A stretch of DNA of 64,000 nt from Cyclina sinensis (Eukaryota > Mollusca > Bivalvia > Venerida > Veneridae), in assembly GCA_012932295.1 (NCBI GenBank), contig JAAONU010000019.1:25561647-25625646 (forward strand), given 5' to 3'. The translations under genes and the position numbers were made by a program. Below are positions 46,859 to 58,109 of this stretch, piece by piece. A model generated the notes under the pieces. It was not told where the DNA came from. It made no database searches and saw only the letters and a program-made list of their open reading frames with translations. Each line of letters opens with the position of its first letter. Position 1 is the first letter of the stretch.

Positions 46859-49800
46859 GTGAGATGGCGTTTATTTATTTGAACATTATTTTAAGCCAAG
46901 CTATTTTATGTCTCACTGAGAGAGGAAATAGCGCAGTCAACTTTTTAGTAGAGGGTCAGACTCCAGAAAGATCACTGGTCAAACATCAGAATGCATCGTG
47001 CATTTATCAATCTTTCTTCTGGTAAGAACTTGTGCAAGTCCTCTTCAAGAGCAGATAACAGAAACTTTAAAACGTCAATTACAGCCGATGTTAAATAACT
47101 AACTTGAGAACAAAATGAAATTTTAAAACTAAGTGTTTTTTTTTTCCATTTAAAACATTTTATAAATTGTCTTTTGTTTTATGGAGGTAGATTTTTTTAC
47201 TTTTATCCAGGTTTTGTCACACAGATGCAACTTCAGCATGCTATAATGGTCACCGGGGATGTGTTTCAGTTTGACCAGGCCACTCCACAAGACCTTAAAA
47301 AATACGTTATCATCTCTGGTTACACCAAAGGTTTACTCTTACCTCTCTTTCTTGTACCTATGCTTTAGTGTTTTTGTTTGCACTTCGGCTTGTGCCTTAT
47401 TTGAGATTTATTCGACGCACTTCCTTTAACTGAACATTCTGGTGATGAACGTGAAGTTGGCACATAGATCGCGGCTCTACAACTAGCTCTGCGATCTTAT
47501 ATCATTGCAGAGCTGGGTCGCAGCTCTACATCCAGCTCTGCAATCTTATATCATTGCAGAGCTGGGTCGCAGCTATACATCCAGCTCTGCGATCTTATAT
47601 CATTGCACAGCTGGGTCGCAGCTCTACATCCAGCTCTGCAATCTTATATCATTGCAGAGCTGGGTCGCAGCTCTACATCCAGCTCTGCAATCTTATATCA
47701 TTGCAGAGCTGGTTAGCAGCTCTACATCCATCTCTGCAATCTTATATCATTGCAGAGCTGGTTAGCAGCTCTACATCCAGCTGTGCAATCTTATTTCATT
47801 GCAGAGCTGGGTCGCAGCTCTACATCCAGTTCTGCAATCTTATATCATTGTATAGCTTGGTCGTAGATCTACAACTAGCTCTGCAATCTTACATCATTGC
47901 AGAGCTGGGTCGCAGCTCTACATCCAGCTCTGCAATCTTATATCATTGCAGAGCTGGTAAGCAGCTCTACATCCATCTCTGCAATCTTGTATCATTGCAG
48001 AGCTGGTTAGCAGCTGTACATCCAGCTCTGCAATCTTATATCATTGCAAAGCTGATTCCCAGCTCTTAATCTAGGCTATCGACATCTAAATTTGCAATCT
48101 ATGATTAATACAGATCTGGGTATAATATCTAAATATAGCACACTAATCTTGTATCTTTGCTCTAGGAGAACTGTGTCGTAGTTCGACATCTGGTTGCAAT
48201 TTAACATAAGTGCAGAGGTTGATCGTTTATAGACATCTAGCTCTGTTATCTAACATAAGTGCAGAGCTAGGTCGTAGATCGACATCTACGTCTGCAATCT
48301 TGTTTCACTGCAGTGCTGGATCTCAGCTCTACATCTAGATCTGCAGTCTTTTTTTCATTTCAGTGCTGGGTCGTAGACAACGAGCTCTTCAAACATTTGT
48401 TTTTACTTCTTTTTACATATTCATTATTCAGTTTCAATTAGGTCTGTAAAATTTTAATGGTATTTCAGTGTATCTTCACTGTAGAGCGTTATCTTAATGA
48501 CGTTTCAGATGAGCATAGTTATTTGACCAAATAGATTTGTAATGGTTTTATTATTATACAGAAACAAAAACTGGAAGGATAGAACTTGTTTTAGTTTTGT
48601 CTACTTTTCATGTACAGTCATGTAGGTCTATTTACACTTTTGGCGGCTCTTGCAAAGAAATGTTTGATTTTCTCATATCTGCAAGGGGAACTTTGATCTT
48701 TTCCCTGCTTTCTTGCTACCTTGTCACTACGGTGGAAAAGAGGTTATACATGTTTAAAAGTAATGTATTCCGTATAAGAAAAACATAAACATTGGATTTG
48801 TTTTTTTTATCTCGATCCAAAGAAATGCGACGTAGTATATCGTAGTACATTTAACGAGCAACTGAGTCGTGTTGAAACGACATGCAAAGTCAAGTGCATT
48901 ATTTTCAAGATTACAATAAGACGAGAGACAGATGCGCTCAAGAAGGAATGCATTAAAACAAGAAGTATACACTAGCTATGGCTATGAATACAAAGTGCGT
49001 AAAAGATTAGTTTTGATGCAAGCATCAAAAGCGGCGCGCATATTTTTAAAGTATGGTTTAAATTCACCAAAAACTATTATAGTGTTTGATTTTGATGCTA
49101 TGAGCAAAATTATTTACTGCTGGGTTGTAACATTTTTGACAGAATTCATGAACTGTTTGTTTTATTGGTTGTTTATGATTTTTCCTTAAAGTTTATATCT
49201 AACCAGCAAGTATCAATTTCTCCGCAAATGAATGACTTTCTCCACTGTCTCTAACATGAGTCTGAGACAGTGGTGAGAGACGAATGACCTTAAGGCAAAA
49301 CGTTCGAGATCAATCGTCACAGAGAAATTTACACTCATTCCAGTGATCGAACCTTTGATTCTTAATACAGTACTGTACCAATTGAGCTCAGCAGGTGGGC
49401 ATCTGTCTTAAAGGAAAATGTAAGAGATCCACGAACGTTTAACTATCAAATAAAGAAGGGTCATCAAATTACACTTCTCGTTGTTTACGGGATAAAATGG
49501 AAAACGAAATTTTATCCATTTCGTAGCAAAACATAAAATAAATTAATTTTACTCAATCCAGTTGACAGATACAATGGTATAAAATACATCTGGGTGCTAG
49601 TAATTATAGAAACAGAATAAGGTTTTCAGCATCGTGCCATCGTCCCATAATAATGTGAATAACGAGTTTTCGAAATTTCTGAGGTTAAGTCTGACTAACT
49701 TCGAATTGTGATACTCAATGGCCATACAAAGACTCCGTTGAGTAAAGAACGTAAGTAATCCTTAAAAGGAGTCTGGCGGCTCAAGAAATAAAACTTGTTA

Positions 49801-52800
49801 CCACCTTTAAGTGATAGCTCTCATATAATTATAAAGGAGGTGCGTTCGAATACTTATTCTCATGACTTATCAACAGATTTGTTGGGGGTCGGGGTTAGAG
49901 CAGCAGTCATCAACATGCCAAAATAAACAAACGACGTAAATATGAAAATGCCTTTGTCCGCAATTAACATGTGTAAAAATGCTTGAACATTTAAGGCTCT
50001 TAGCCTATTCACACACCATACGTGTTGCGATAGACTTTTTGTCCATCCGTAGAATGTAGAAAGAAAAAGAAAGAAATGCAAAAAGTTTATTTACTACAAT
50101 ATGTTTGTAACAACACGGATATAGATTGTTACAAAACTCTTATCAACAAGAGCCATGTTAACATGTGTTTGCTTATTGGAAGAATGTATATGTAGCAGCA
50201 GCGCAACATAATTCAATTTCGGTAATGATAACTAATGGCTGAAGTAATTACAGATTTGAAAGTTAAAGGTCAATAACTGAAAAATCATGTATAGTAGCGT
50301 TATCATTCTTGTGCGCTGCACTCCTCCACAGTGAGATCTTTCAACCTATGAAGTTTCAAGTAGATACCTGCAATACTTTTGAGATAAGCTCGGGACAAAA
50401 AGTATTAAAAATAACAAAGGGCACTAAATCAAACATTATAAAAAGCAGAGTTATCATTCTTGCGCACAACATTCCTCCTCAATAAGATCTATCCACCTAT
50501 AAAGTTTCATGTGGACATCTCAAAGACATTTTGAGTTCTGCTCCACTCAGGTGAAAATTAAGTATGAAAAAACAAAGATTATTAAGCGTAAAGATATCAC
50601 TCTTCTACACTGCACACCTCCTGAGTGAGCTCTATCCACATATTATGATGTTTCATGTTCATAACTCAAAGTCTTTTTAAGTAATGCTTTGAAAAATAAC
50701 AAAAGGCAATAACTGAAAAAAACTATGCAGATGGAGTGATGCCATGAAAAAGATTGCAGAGCTAGATGGAGAAATGCGACCCAGCTCTGCAATGATTTAA
50801 GATTGAAGAGCTTGTTGTCGACCTTCGACCCAACTCTGCAGCTATACAACTTTTAGAGCTATATGTCGATCTATGATCCAACTCATTGTGATATATGATT
50901 GCAGAGCTAGATATTGAACTGCGACACAGCTCTGCAATGATATAAGATTGGAAAGCTGGACGTAGACCTGCGACCTAGCTCTGTAATTGTATAAGATTGC
51001 AGAGCTAGATGTAAATCTACGACAAAGCTATGCAATGATATAAGATTGCAGAGCTGGATGTAGAGCTGCGACCTATCTGTGTAATGATATTAGATTGCAG
51101 AGCTGGATGTACAGCTGCGACACAGCTCTGCAATGATATAAGATTGCAGAGCTAGATGTAGATCTACGACCTAGCTCTGCAATGATATAAGATTGCAGAG
51201 CTGGATGTAGAGCTGCGACCCAGCTCTGCAATGATATAAGATTGCATAGCTGGATGTATAGCTGCGACACAGCTCTGCAATGATATAAGATTTCAGAGCT
51301 AGATGTAGATCTACGACCCAGCTATGCAATAATGTTAGATTGCAGAGCTGGATGTAGAGCTGCGACCAAGCTCTGCAATGATATATGATTGCAGAGCTGG
51401 ATGTAGGTCTGTAATGATATAAGATTGCATAGCTGGATGTAAGTCTGCGACCCAGCTATGCAAAGATATAAGATTGCAGAGCTGGATGTAGAGCTGCGAC
51501 CCAGCTCTGCAATGATATAAGATTGCAGAGCTAGATGTAGAGCTGCGACCCAGCTCTGCAATTATAAGATTGCAGAGCTGGATGTAGAGCTGCGACCTAG
51601 CTCTGTTATTATATAAGATTGCAGAACTGGATGTTAGTTTGTGACCAAGCTTTGCAATTATATAAGATTACAGAGCTAGTTGTAGATCTAAGACCAAGCT
51701 ATACAATGATATAAGATTGCAGAGCTAGATGTAGATATACGACCCAGCTATGCAATGATTTGTAGAGCTGGATGTAGAGCTGCGACTCCAGCTCTGCAAT
51801 GATATAAGAATCCAAAGCTAGATGTAGAGCTGCGACCCAGGTCTGCAATGATATAAGATCGCAGAGCTGGATGTAGAGCTGCGACCCAGCTCTGCAATGA
51901 TATAAGATTGCAGAGCTGGAGTAGAGCTGCGACCCAGCTCTGCAATGATATAAGATTGCAGAGCTGGATGTAGAGCTGCGACCCAGCTCTGCAATGATAT
52001 AAGTTTGCAGAGCTAGATGTAGATCTACGACCCAAGCTATGCAATGATATTAGATTGCAGAGCTGGATGTAGAGCTGCGACCCAGCTCTGCAATGATATA
52101 AGATTGCAGAGCTGGATGTAGAGCTGCGCCCCAGCTATGCAATGATATAAGATTGCAGAGCTGGATGTAGAGCTGCGTCCCAGCTCTGCAATGATATAAG
52201 ACCGCAGAGCTGGATGTAGAGCTGCGACCCAGCTCTGCAATGATATAAGATTGCAGAGCTAGATGTAGAGCTGCGACCAAGCTCTGCAATTATAAGATTG
52301 CAGAGCTGGATGTAGAGCTGAGACCCAGCTATTAAATGATATAAGATCGCAGAGCTGGAGGTAGAGCTGCGACCCAGCTCTGCAATGATATACGATTGCA
52401 GAGCTGGATGTAGGTCTGTAATGATATAAGATTGCATAGCTGGATGTAAGTCTGCGACCCAGCTATACAATGATATAAGATCGCAGAGCTGGATGTAGAG
52501 CTGCGACCCAGCTATGCAATGATATAAGATTGCAGAGCTAGATGTAGAGCTGCGACCAAGCTCTGCAATTATAAGATTGCAGAGCTGGATGTAGAGCTGA
52601 GACCCAGCTATGCAATGATATAAGATCGCAGAGCTGGATGTAGAGCTACGACCCAGCTCTGCAATGATATAAGATTGCAGAGCTGGATGTAGGTCTGTAA
52701 TTATATAAGATTGCATAGCTGGATGTAAGTCTGCGACCAAGCTCTGCAATGATATAAGATTGCAGAGCTGGATGTAGACCTGCGACCCAGCTCTGCAATG

Positions 52801-55800
52801 ATATAAGATTGCAGAGCTTGATGTAGAGCTGCGACCCAGCTCTGCAATGATTTAAGATTGCAGAGCTGGATGTAGAGCTGCGACCCAGCTCTGCAATGAT
52901 ATAAGATTGCAGAGCTGGATGTAGAGCTGGGACCCAGCTCTGCAATGATATAAGATTTCAGAGCTAGATGTAGATCTACGACCCAGCTATGCAATGATAT
53001 TAGATTGCAAAGCTGGGTGTAGAGCTGCGACCCAGCTCTGCAATGATATAAGATTGCAGAGCTGGATGTAGGTCTGTAATTATATAAGATTGCATAGCTG
53101 GATGTAGGTCTGCGACCAAGCTATGCAATGATATAAGATTGCAGAGCTGGATGTAGAGCTGCGACCCAGCTCTGCAATGATATAAGATTGCAGAGCTAGA
53201 TGTGGAGCTGCGACCAAGCTCTGCAATTATAAGTTTACAGAGCTGGATGTAGAGCTGCGACCCAGCTCTGCAATGATATAAGATCGCAGAGCTGGATGTA
53301 GAGCTGCGAACCAGCTCTGCAATGATATAAGATTGCAGAGCTGGATGTAGAGCTGCGACCCAGCTCTGCAGTGATATAAGATTGCAGAGCTGGATGTAGA
53401 GCTGCGACCCAGCTCTGCATTGATATAAGATTGCAGAGCTGGATGTAGAGCTTCGATCTATGTGCCAACTTCACGTTCATATTCTGGTGACCGATTTTCC
53501 CTTTAAAGAGGCGTTTTTTTTATCAAAATCTAGTCAGAGTAGCTCTCTAATATATGTCCATGCGTCCGTTTTTCCAAGTTGATTTTCTACCGTTTTAAAC
53601 TTGTAATTTTTTTTAATATCTGACGCGTCTTCTAAAAGATTATGTCATCCTTGTCAGTCAGCTGGACGAGTTCATTTTTAATAAAAGGGTTTCTGGTATA
53701 AATTTTTAATTTTATTCTAATAAGATTAGTCAAAAAGTGCTCTTAATAAAGATCGGGGGACCTTTTTGTTCTGATTATTAAACTTTGCATCTTTAAAATT
53801 GCTGATTTTCGCGTGATTTTGAAATTATTAAAGTGGTCTTAATTACGGAACTTTACTGTATTTAGGGAAGAAAATCTTTTAAACAAACATGCATAGTGAA
53901 GCGTTTGATCCGGGTCTGCACTGTTTGTCAATATCTAGTTTTGTTAAATGGTGATCATTTTGACGATTGAAATACATACACTTCCAGCAATTCCCTTACT
54001 GAGGTATTGACTTGTTCTCTTCTGTTTTTTATTCGAATTTAAAAAAAGAAATAAGTTACTGGTTCCCTGTTCCTTAATCGAAGTGGAATAGGGAACCAAC
54101 TTTATAAACATAATTAAAACATGAAATTCCAGTTACTTTGTGATCTAATAAAAGAAACTACACCTTTTTCCTGACAGGCGGAGGTAATGTGATCGGAGAA
54201 GTTCTGGGCGCACGGCCGGACACTTTCTATGCATATGACCCGTTAGTGACACTAGCGGATTCGTACTACTTCAAAACTCCAACTACAATGTGTAAAACGT
54301 TTCGGCAAAGCTGGTAGGTGTATCTGTATGAACAAATGTTTTATTAAAGTTGGATACCCTACATTCCAATTCCACCGCTGATGCACGGCATATGTACTTT
54401 TACTGATTCAACTCCTATAAAAATGCAAAAATTAATTGCTAACTAACAGAATAAATTAAGTATGTGTGTTCAAACATCTTTTTTTTTCTTTTTGGTTTTA
54501 CGTCTACTATATTGCATATGTCAAACATGTCTATTGCAGTTTACAAAATAAAGCCACAGAAAAGGCTTTGGCTAGGATTAAAAATATACTTACATGTAGC
54601 AGTTCGAATATGGTCGGCAAGCAGTATCATTCGAAATGGGACATCGGGGGTAGGTGCAAAAATGTTTTTGCATTTCATGCTTCAACATATAATCGTAGTG
54701 TCGCGACCAGTACCATATAAATGTTTTAGATTGGTCAAATAACGTAAACTCATTTATATTTCGGTTGAGAAAAGCAAGGTGAGCCCCTGCCAATTTCAGT
54801 GTGAGCTCACACACCTGAGAATTTCAACGTACACAGTTAATACCCATTTATGATAAAGATTGATCTACACCAATCAACAAAAAAAGTGATCTCAGAATGA
54901 GGTCTGTAATTGAGGCGGTAAAAAGATCTTAAAGGTGCAGTCTGCATGATTATTTTGATTATTCGGCGCGGCTGTATTAAATCAATTTTGATCTACATTT
55001 GTAACGAACGAAATTGTTATATACAAAACCTTAAGCTGAAGAAAGAAGTTTGCCATTGGTTAAAAGTATTGATTTTACGAACATTTAGGGCAGAATTCCA
55101 AATATTAGTTTAATTGCCTCTGAAACCAACGCAGTAAATATAACATTAATACAGTCGTTAACTTAATATCAAAACGTTTTAACCATAAAAAATTATACTT
55201 AATTGAATGAATATATTATAAAAATCATTAACATTAATTCATTTTACTGAAATTGATATTGACACTTGTAGAATTAAACTCAATATTTTTTGTTTATAGC
55301 CTAAATGTTAAGGACATAGGACATACGATTGCTACAAGCTTTAACTTATTGTCAATGTTCGAAATTTTACTCTTGTGAGGCAATAATTTTGTACTTTATC
55401 TACGCCGATCATCTTTTTTTAAAGATATTTCTTGTTTTTTTTATCATCCTTTTACTTTTATGTATTTACGGTTGAAAAATCTTCTACTGATATGATTTAG
55501 GAGATGTGTGGCAGAGGTACCACGAATGTTTGACGAACAAAGAGTACGACAGAAAATTCTGTGACCAGTTTCTAAGCTACCGGTGCCTAAAAGCCAACGT
55601 CCGAATGATCAAAACAGAACAGCTGTCTGTAGAACTCATTGGAAAGCTCTTGGAAGAGCATCCGAATCTGTCCGTAAGAAATTTACTTTTTATTGAATGG
55701 TAAAGGTGATTGAAAAATAGTAAATAAACTTTTACTTTGATTGTAAGAAATCGGAATTTCACTATAAAAAAAAAATAAAAAATCTGCGAGGAGATTGGCT

Positions 55801-56921
55801 CGCGATATACTGTGGAGCGCTCATTCTATGATAATAAAGTCCTCTAGTCTATACGTGACATTGACTGTCAAAAACTTTGCAGGTTGTACACACATTCAGA
55901 GACCCAAGAGGAATCATGCACGCAAATATCAAAGATGGCGTGTCCCCAGGCTTGTCAAAGAGCGATGATATAAAACGGTACGCCAAGAACTTGTGTGACC
56001 GGATGAGTAGAGATTTAGAAACAGGAAACAAGCTGACAGCTCTGTATCCAAAGAGGTTTAAGCAGATGTTGTTTGAAGATTTTCGAGTAAGATGTAACGT
56101 TTTCATATTTTAGTTTTGGATTAACAAGCATTTTAAACTAACTTTTGTTCTCTTGATGATGCTATTCAAGTTTTCGAAAAAAAAGCGTATCTGATGTTAA
56201 AATATGGGTAAGATTCAATATTATTGTCATGCGTTACATTTTAAAAAGGATAAATGTCCATAGAAGCAGTCTATGACCATTTAGCTCATGCGAACTGGTC
56301 AAAGAAAAACATAGTGGATTATTTTCTAATTGCAATATTCATCAGGTCCTTTATAAAGATAGAAACTTTTAGGGGCAAAACAAATATTTTTTACACATTC
56401 AATATGTGACAGCAATGATCTTCTTCAACTAGGCTCTTGATCCTAAATGTTTTTAAAAAGGCAATTTCAATACTGATTTAGCCGATGACATCTTGAGCAC
56501 GGTGACCTTTAAAACAAACTTCACACTTCAGTATAAAATAGCAATTGTGTTTTTTCAGTTTGATATGGTTACGGTTGTGAGACCCTTATTCCGTTTTCTT
56601 GGGCTTCCGCTGGCCACGAGCGACAAAACTATAATAGAGTCCTTGGAATTAAAAATGTCTTTAGCTAATTATAACAAAAATTCTGGAGCCGACGCCTCCA
56701 TAGACGTTAACAAAAAGCAGCCAGAACAGGAGTCCAGTCTGCCAAAACTTCACCCATTTCTTTGGAGGCGGGAGATAAAACTACGCATTCTAGAAACAGT
56801 AGAGTCGGTTTGTCGTGACGTGAGTATTAAGTTAGGATATAACATATATCCAGACACACAGAAGCTGAAAGACTTAGACGGATGGCCAAGTTACGGCGGT
56901 GGCGGCGTTTACCCCTTGTGA
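46723..56921 (+). CDS. Carbohydrate sulfotransferase, copy B (7 exons)
   Basis: Golgi type II membrane sulfotransferase of the CHST group, transferring sulfate from PAPS to a glycan; the acceptor sugar is not deducible. Coding exons: 46723-46858, 47211-47330, 54178-54313, 54540-54649 (or to 54694), 55501-55673, 55883-56086, 56559-56921. Phases agree and give about 413 (or 428) residues, the usual family length. The N-terminus has a short cytosolic part and an anchor (STFLAWVLFLSFTALI). The 5' PAPS loop is YVIISGYTKGGGNVIGEVL; the more usual form is R-S-G-S-S. The 3' phosphate-binding motif VVHTFRDPRGIMHA is canonical. The C-terminus ends WPSYGGGGVYPL. Intron 2 cuts the PAPS loop and is 6.8 kb because it holds foldback element 3. 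Confidence 0.85.
47211..47330 (+). CDS. Sulfotransferase exon 2 (first half of PAPS loop)
   Basis: FVTQMQLQHAIMVTGDVFQF, a DQATPQDLKK linker, then YVIISGYTKG, ending inside the 5' PAPS-binding loop. The donor GTTTAC is weak. Confidence 0.8.
47475..48370 (+). repeat. 49-bp hairpin satellite, left arm
   Basis: The same satellite in the opposite orientation, with uniform units up to about 48060 and decayed ones to about 48370. Much shorter than the right arm. Confidence 0.9.
48380..49245. other. Unique part of foldback element 3 core
   Basis: No recognised gene. The plus ORF at 48932-49189 (85 codons, basic start MRSRRNALKQEVYTSYG) and a shorter one at 48597-48788 show no domain I know; they are the only candidates for element-encoded peptides. 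Confidence 0.35.
49245..49405 (-). mobile_element. tRNA-derived SINE candidate in element 3 core
   Basis: On the minus strand, from about 49400: GCTGAGCTCAATTGGTACAG holds an A box and AAAGGTTCGATCACTGG a B box about 35 bp later. A non-tRNA body follows, down to about 49245. Confidence 0.5.
50140..50745. repeat. Dispersed repeat, same family as 27975-28920
   Basis: Starts ATCAACAAGAGCCATGTTAA and has about four units with TTCTTGTGCGCTGCACTCC and ATGAAGTTTCAAGTAGATA. Confidence 0.7.
50755..53455 (-). repeat. 49-bp hairpin satellite, right arm
   Basis: Consensus GATTGCAGAGCTGGATGTAG followed by AGCTGCGACC and CAGCTCTGCAATGATATAA. TTGCAGAGCTGG and CCAGCTCTGCAA within each unit are complementary, a 12-bp stem with a 15-base loop. 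Units near the outer end are the most uniform; those near the core are the most diverged. Confidence 0.9.
53491..54177. other. Rest of sulfotransferase intron 2; nothing else seen
   Basis: AT-rich intron sequence with no repeats or exons recognised. Confidence 0.4.
54178..54313 (+). CDS. Sulfotransferase exon 3
   Basis: GGNVIGEVLGARPDTFYAYD completes the PAPS loop and gives the family's F/Y-x-x-(D/E)-P segment. Ends TMCKTFRQS plus two bases, donor GTAGGT. Confidence 0.85.
54540..54694 (+). CDS. Sulfotransferase exon 4 (3' end ambiguous)
   Basis: Phase-2 entry gives LQNKATEKALARIKNILTCS then NMVGKQYHSKWD. Two donors exit in the required phase 1: the stronger GTAGGT at 54650 or a weaker GTAGTG at 54695; the latter adds CKNVFAFHASTYN. 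I could not decide between them. Confidence 0.6.
55501..55673 (+). CDS. Sulfotransferase exon 5
   Basis: DVWQRYHECLTNKEYDRKFC, then RCLKANVRMIKTEQLSVELI: the Cys-rich middle and the K-x-x-R-(L/M)-I-K-T strand before the 3' PAPS motif. Donor GTAAGA, phase 0. Confidence 0.85.
55883..56086 (+). CDS. Sulfotransferase exon 6 (3' PAPS motif)
   Basis: VVHTFRDPRGIMHANIKDG carries the Arg-Asp-Pro-Arg signature; CDRMSRDLE and LYPKRFKQMLFEDF follow. Donor GTAAGA. Confidence 0.9.
56559..56921 (+). CDS. Sulfotransferase exon 7 and stop
   Basis: PLFRFLGLPLATSDKTIIES, then HPFLWRREIKLRILETVESV, SIKLGYNIYPDTQKL and the end GGGGVYPL, TGA at 56919. The W-R acceptor-side motif and the G-Y-x-x-Y near the end are family-typical. 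Confidence 0.9.
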   Translation, partial: FDMVTVVRPLFRFLGLPLATSDKTIIESLELKMSLANYNKNSGADASIDVNKKQPEQESSLPKLHPFLWRREIKLRILETVESVCRDVSIKLGYNIYPDTQKLKDLDGWPSYGGGGVYPL

Positions 56922-57918
56922 GTGGACACGAAAAGGACAACGATAAAGATTGACGACCAAGTTATGGCGTCGACGGCGTTTATTCTTTAAGATTGTCATT
57001 GATAAAAAAACAATATAGTGCGTTTAAACCCTTCATATCTTAAGTCATTAATCTTTTTTGACAAGTTCGAACACTGCCATGTTGCTTGTTGAATGTCGTG
57101 CAGTAATTTAAAACATTTGTTTTTCTTATGTTATAGGCATGTGTTTACACAAGGTTTTTTATTTTTTCCAAAAACACGTTTCAGTAAATGTTTTATTACT
57201 TCTTCAGGACATAGTATTACTTTTAATTTTTGTAAAAGAGGCTGCAGCACATATAGGGTTCTGTAGCTGACAAATAGCCCATTACAGTTGAGGGCATACA
57301 TCAAACTAATACTGAGAATGAACTGCTGGTATAAACAGAAGTATTTATAAAAAGAAAGAGATAAACGTCTAATTTCTTTAAAGGTAACAAACTAGCGCGT
57401 TTCTTTGTATTGTTTAGTTTGAATCAACCGCGTGACGTGACGTTATCTACTCTAGCATAAAATCGCTTGTTTTTGCCCGTTTTGCCTATGTTTTAACGAG
57501 AGCAAAAAGGTGTGTAAACAAGGAAGTTCTCGCGCTCACGCGCTGTTATAACCCGTTTTCAGTTATGCGCGTTACAGGGCCTTTGTAAATAATGGACGCT
57601 GTTCCGTCTTTTTTTGCCCCAAATCGGCAGTTTATGTAACTTCGCAGGTCGGAACGTAGACGAAACATTCATGATTATTGATAAAATCAATGGCTGGCCT
57701 TGTTCAATTGTAAATCAACATGAAATCCTTCCAAATATTTTTTAATCGACACCTTTTTAAGTTTCAAGATGGCCGCTCGACAAAGTGAAAACACGTGTCG
57801 CCCTGAAACGCATATTTGAAACAAGTATCCATAACAACCTAAATGCGACTGTACTATTATTTATTTATTTATCTATTTTTTCGTAAACATATCTTTTCTA
57901 GATCATTTTATGCTAGAA
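56922..57918. other. 3' flank of sulfotransferase; no gene seen
   Basis: 57235-57465 is the stretch conserved in copy A at 4365-4560. From about 57465 to 58070 copy B has extra sequence absent from copy A, probably an insertion that includes the hairpin at 57919-58063. Confidence 0.45.
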
Positions 57919-58063
57919 TAGCGTTTAACCACGTTTTTTTTTGTGTTATAACATCTGCAGAATCCCGAGGGATGGTAGGTGCCCGAGCCCGTAGGGCGAG
58001 GGCACCAACATATCCCGAGGGATTCTGCAGATGTTATGACACGAAAAAACGTGCGTTAACCCT
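57919..58063. repeat. Long hairpin, MITE-like
   Basis: Inverted arms: AACATCTGCAGAATCCCGAG on the left and its complement CTCGGG-ATTCTGCAGATGTT on the right, extended outward by TTAACCACGTTTTTT / AAAAAACGTGCGTTAA. The loop contains GGTGCCCGAGCCCGTAGGGC. Confidence 0.75.
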
Positions 58064-58109
58064 ATATAACAAATGAAGGAATATCATGAAAAACAGTAAA
58101 TCTAAAAAA

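Larger units (their letters stand above)
47446..53479. mobile_element. Foldback element 3 with 49-bp satellite arms
   Basis: About 6.03 kb. The first 26 bp begin TGAACGTGAAGTTGGCACAT and are perfectly inverted at the right end (ending CCAACTTCACGTTCA). Flanks 47435-47445 (CATTCTGGTGA) and 53480-53490 (TATTCTGGTGA) are a 10-of-11 match, a probable target duplication. The left arm (about 47475-48370, twelve clear units then decaying) and right arm (about 50755-53455, over 50 units) are the same 49-bp satellite in opposite orientation. The 2.4-kb middle has a tRNA-like SINE and a dispersed repeat but no recognised transposase. It lies in intron 2 of the sulfotransferase. All Ala/Ser/Leu-rich ORFs in the arms are repeat artefacts. 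Confidence 0.8.

Noticed and set aside
46859..47025. Read-through of sulfotransferase exon 1 to a strong donor at 47021 (TCTTCTG then GTAAGA)
   Set aside because: This exit is phase 2 and would put exon 2 in a frame with an early stop; the GTGAGA donor at 46859 is phase 1 and joins exon 2 correctly. Alternative use cannot be excluded.
50643..53480. Many minus-strand ORFs of 65-204 codons rich in Ala, Ser, Leu, Tyr and Ile
   Set aside because: They follow the 49-bp satellite in all frames (49 is not a multiple of 3, so each unit shifts frame) and vary with unit indels; no independent coding signal.
54464..54742. 92-codon ORF over sulfotransferase exon 4 in another frame
   Set aside because: Shadow of the real exon; only the frame entering at 54540 after phase 2 matches the neighbouring exons.
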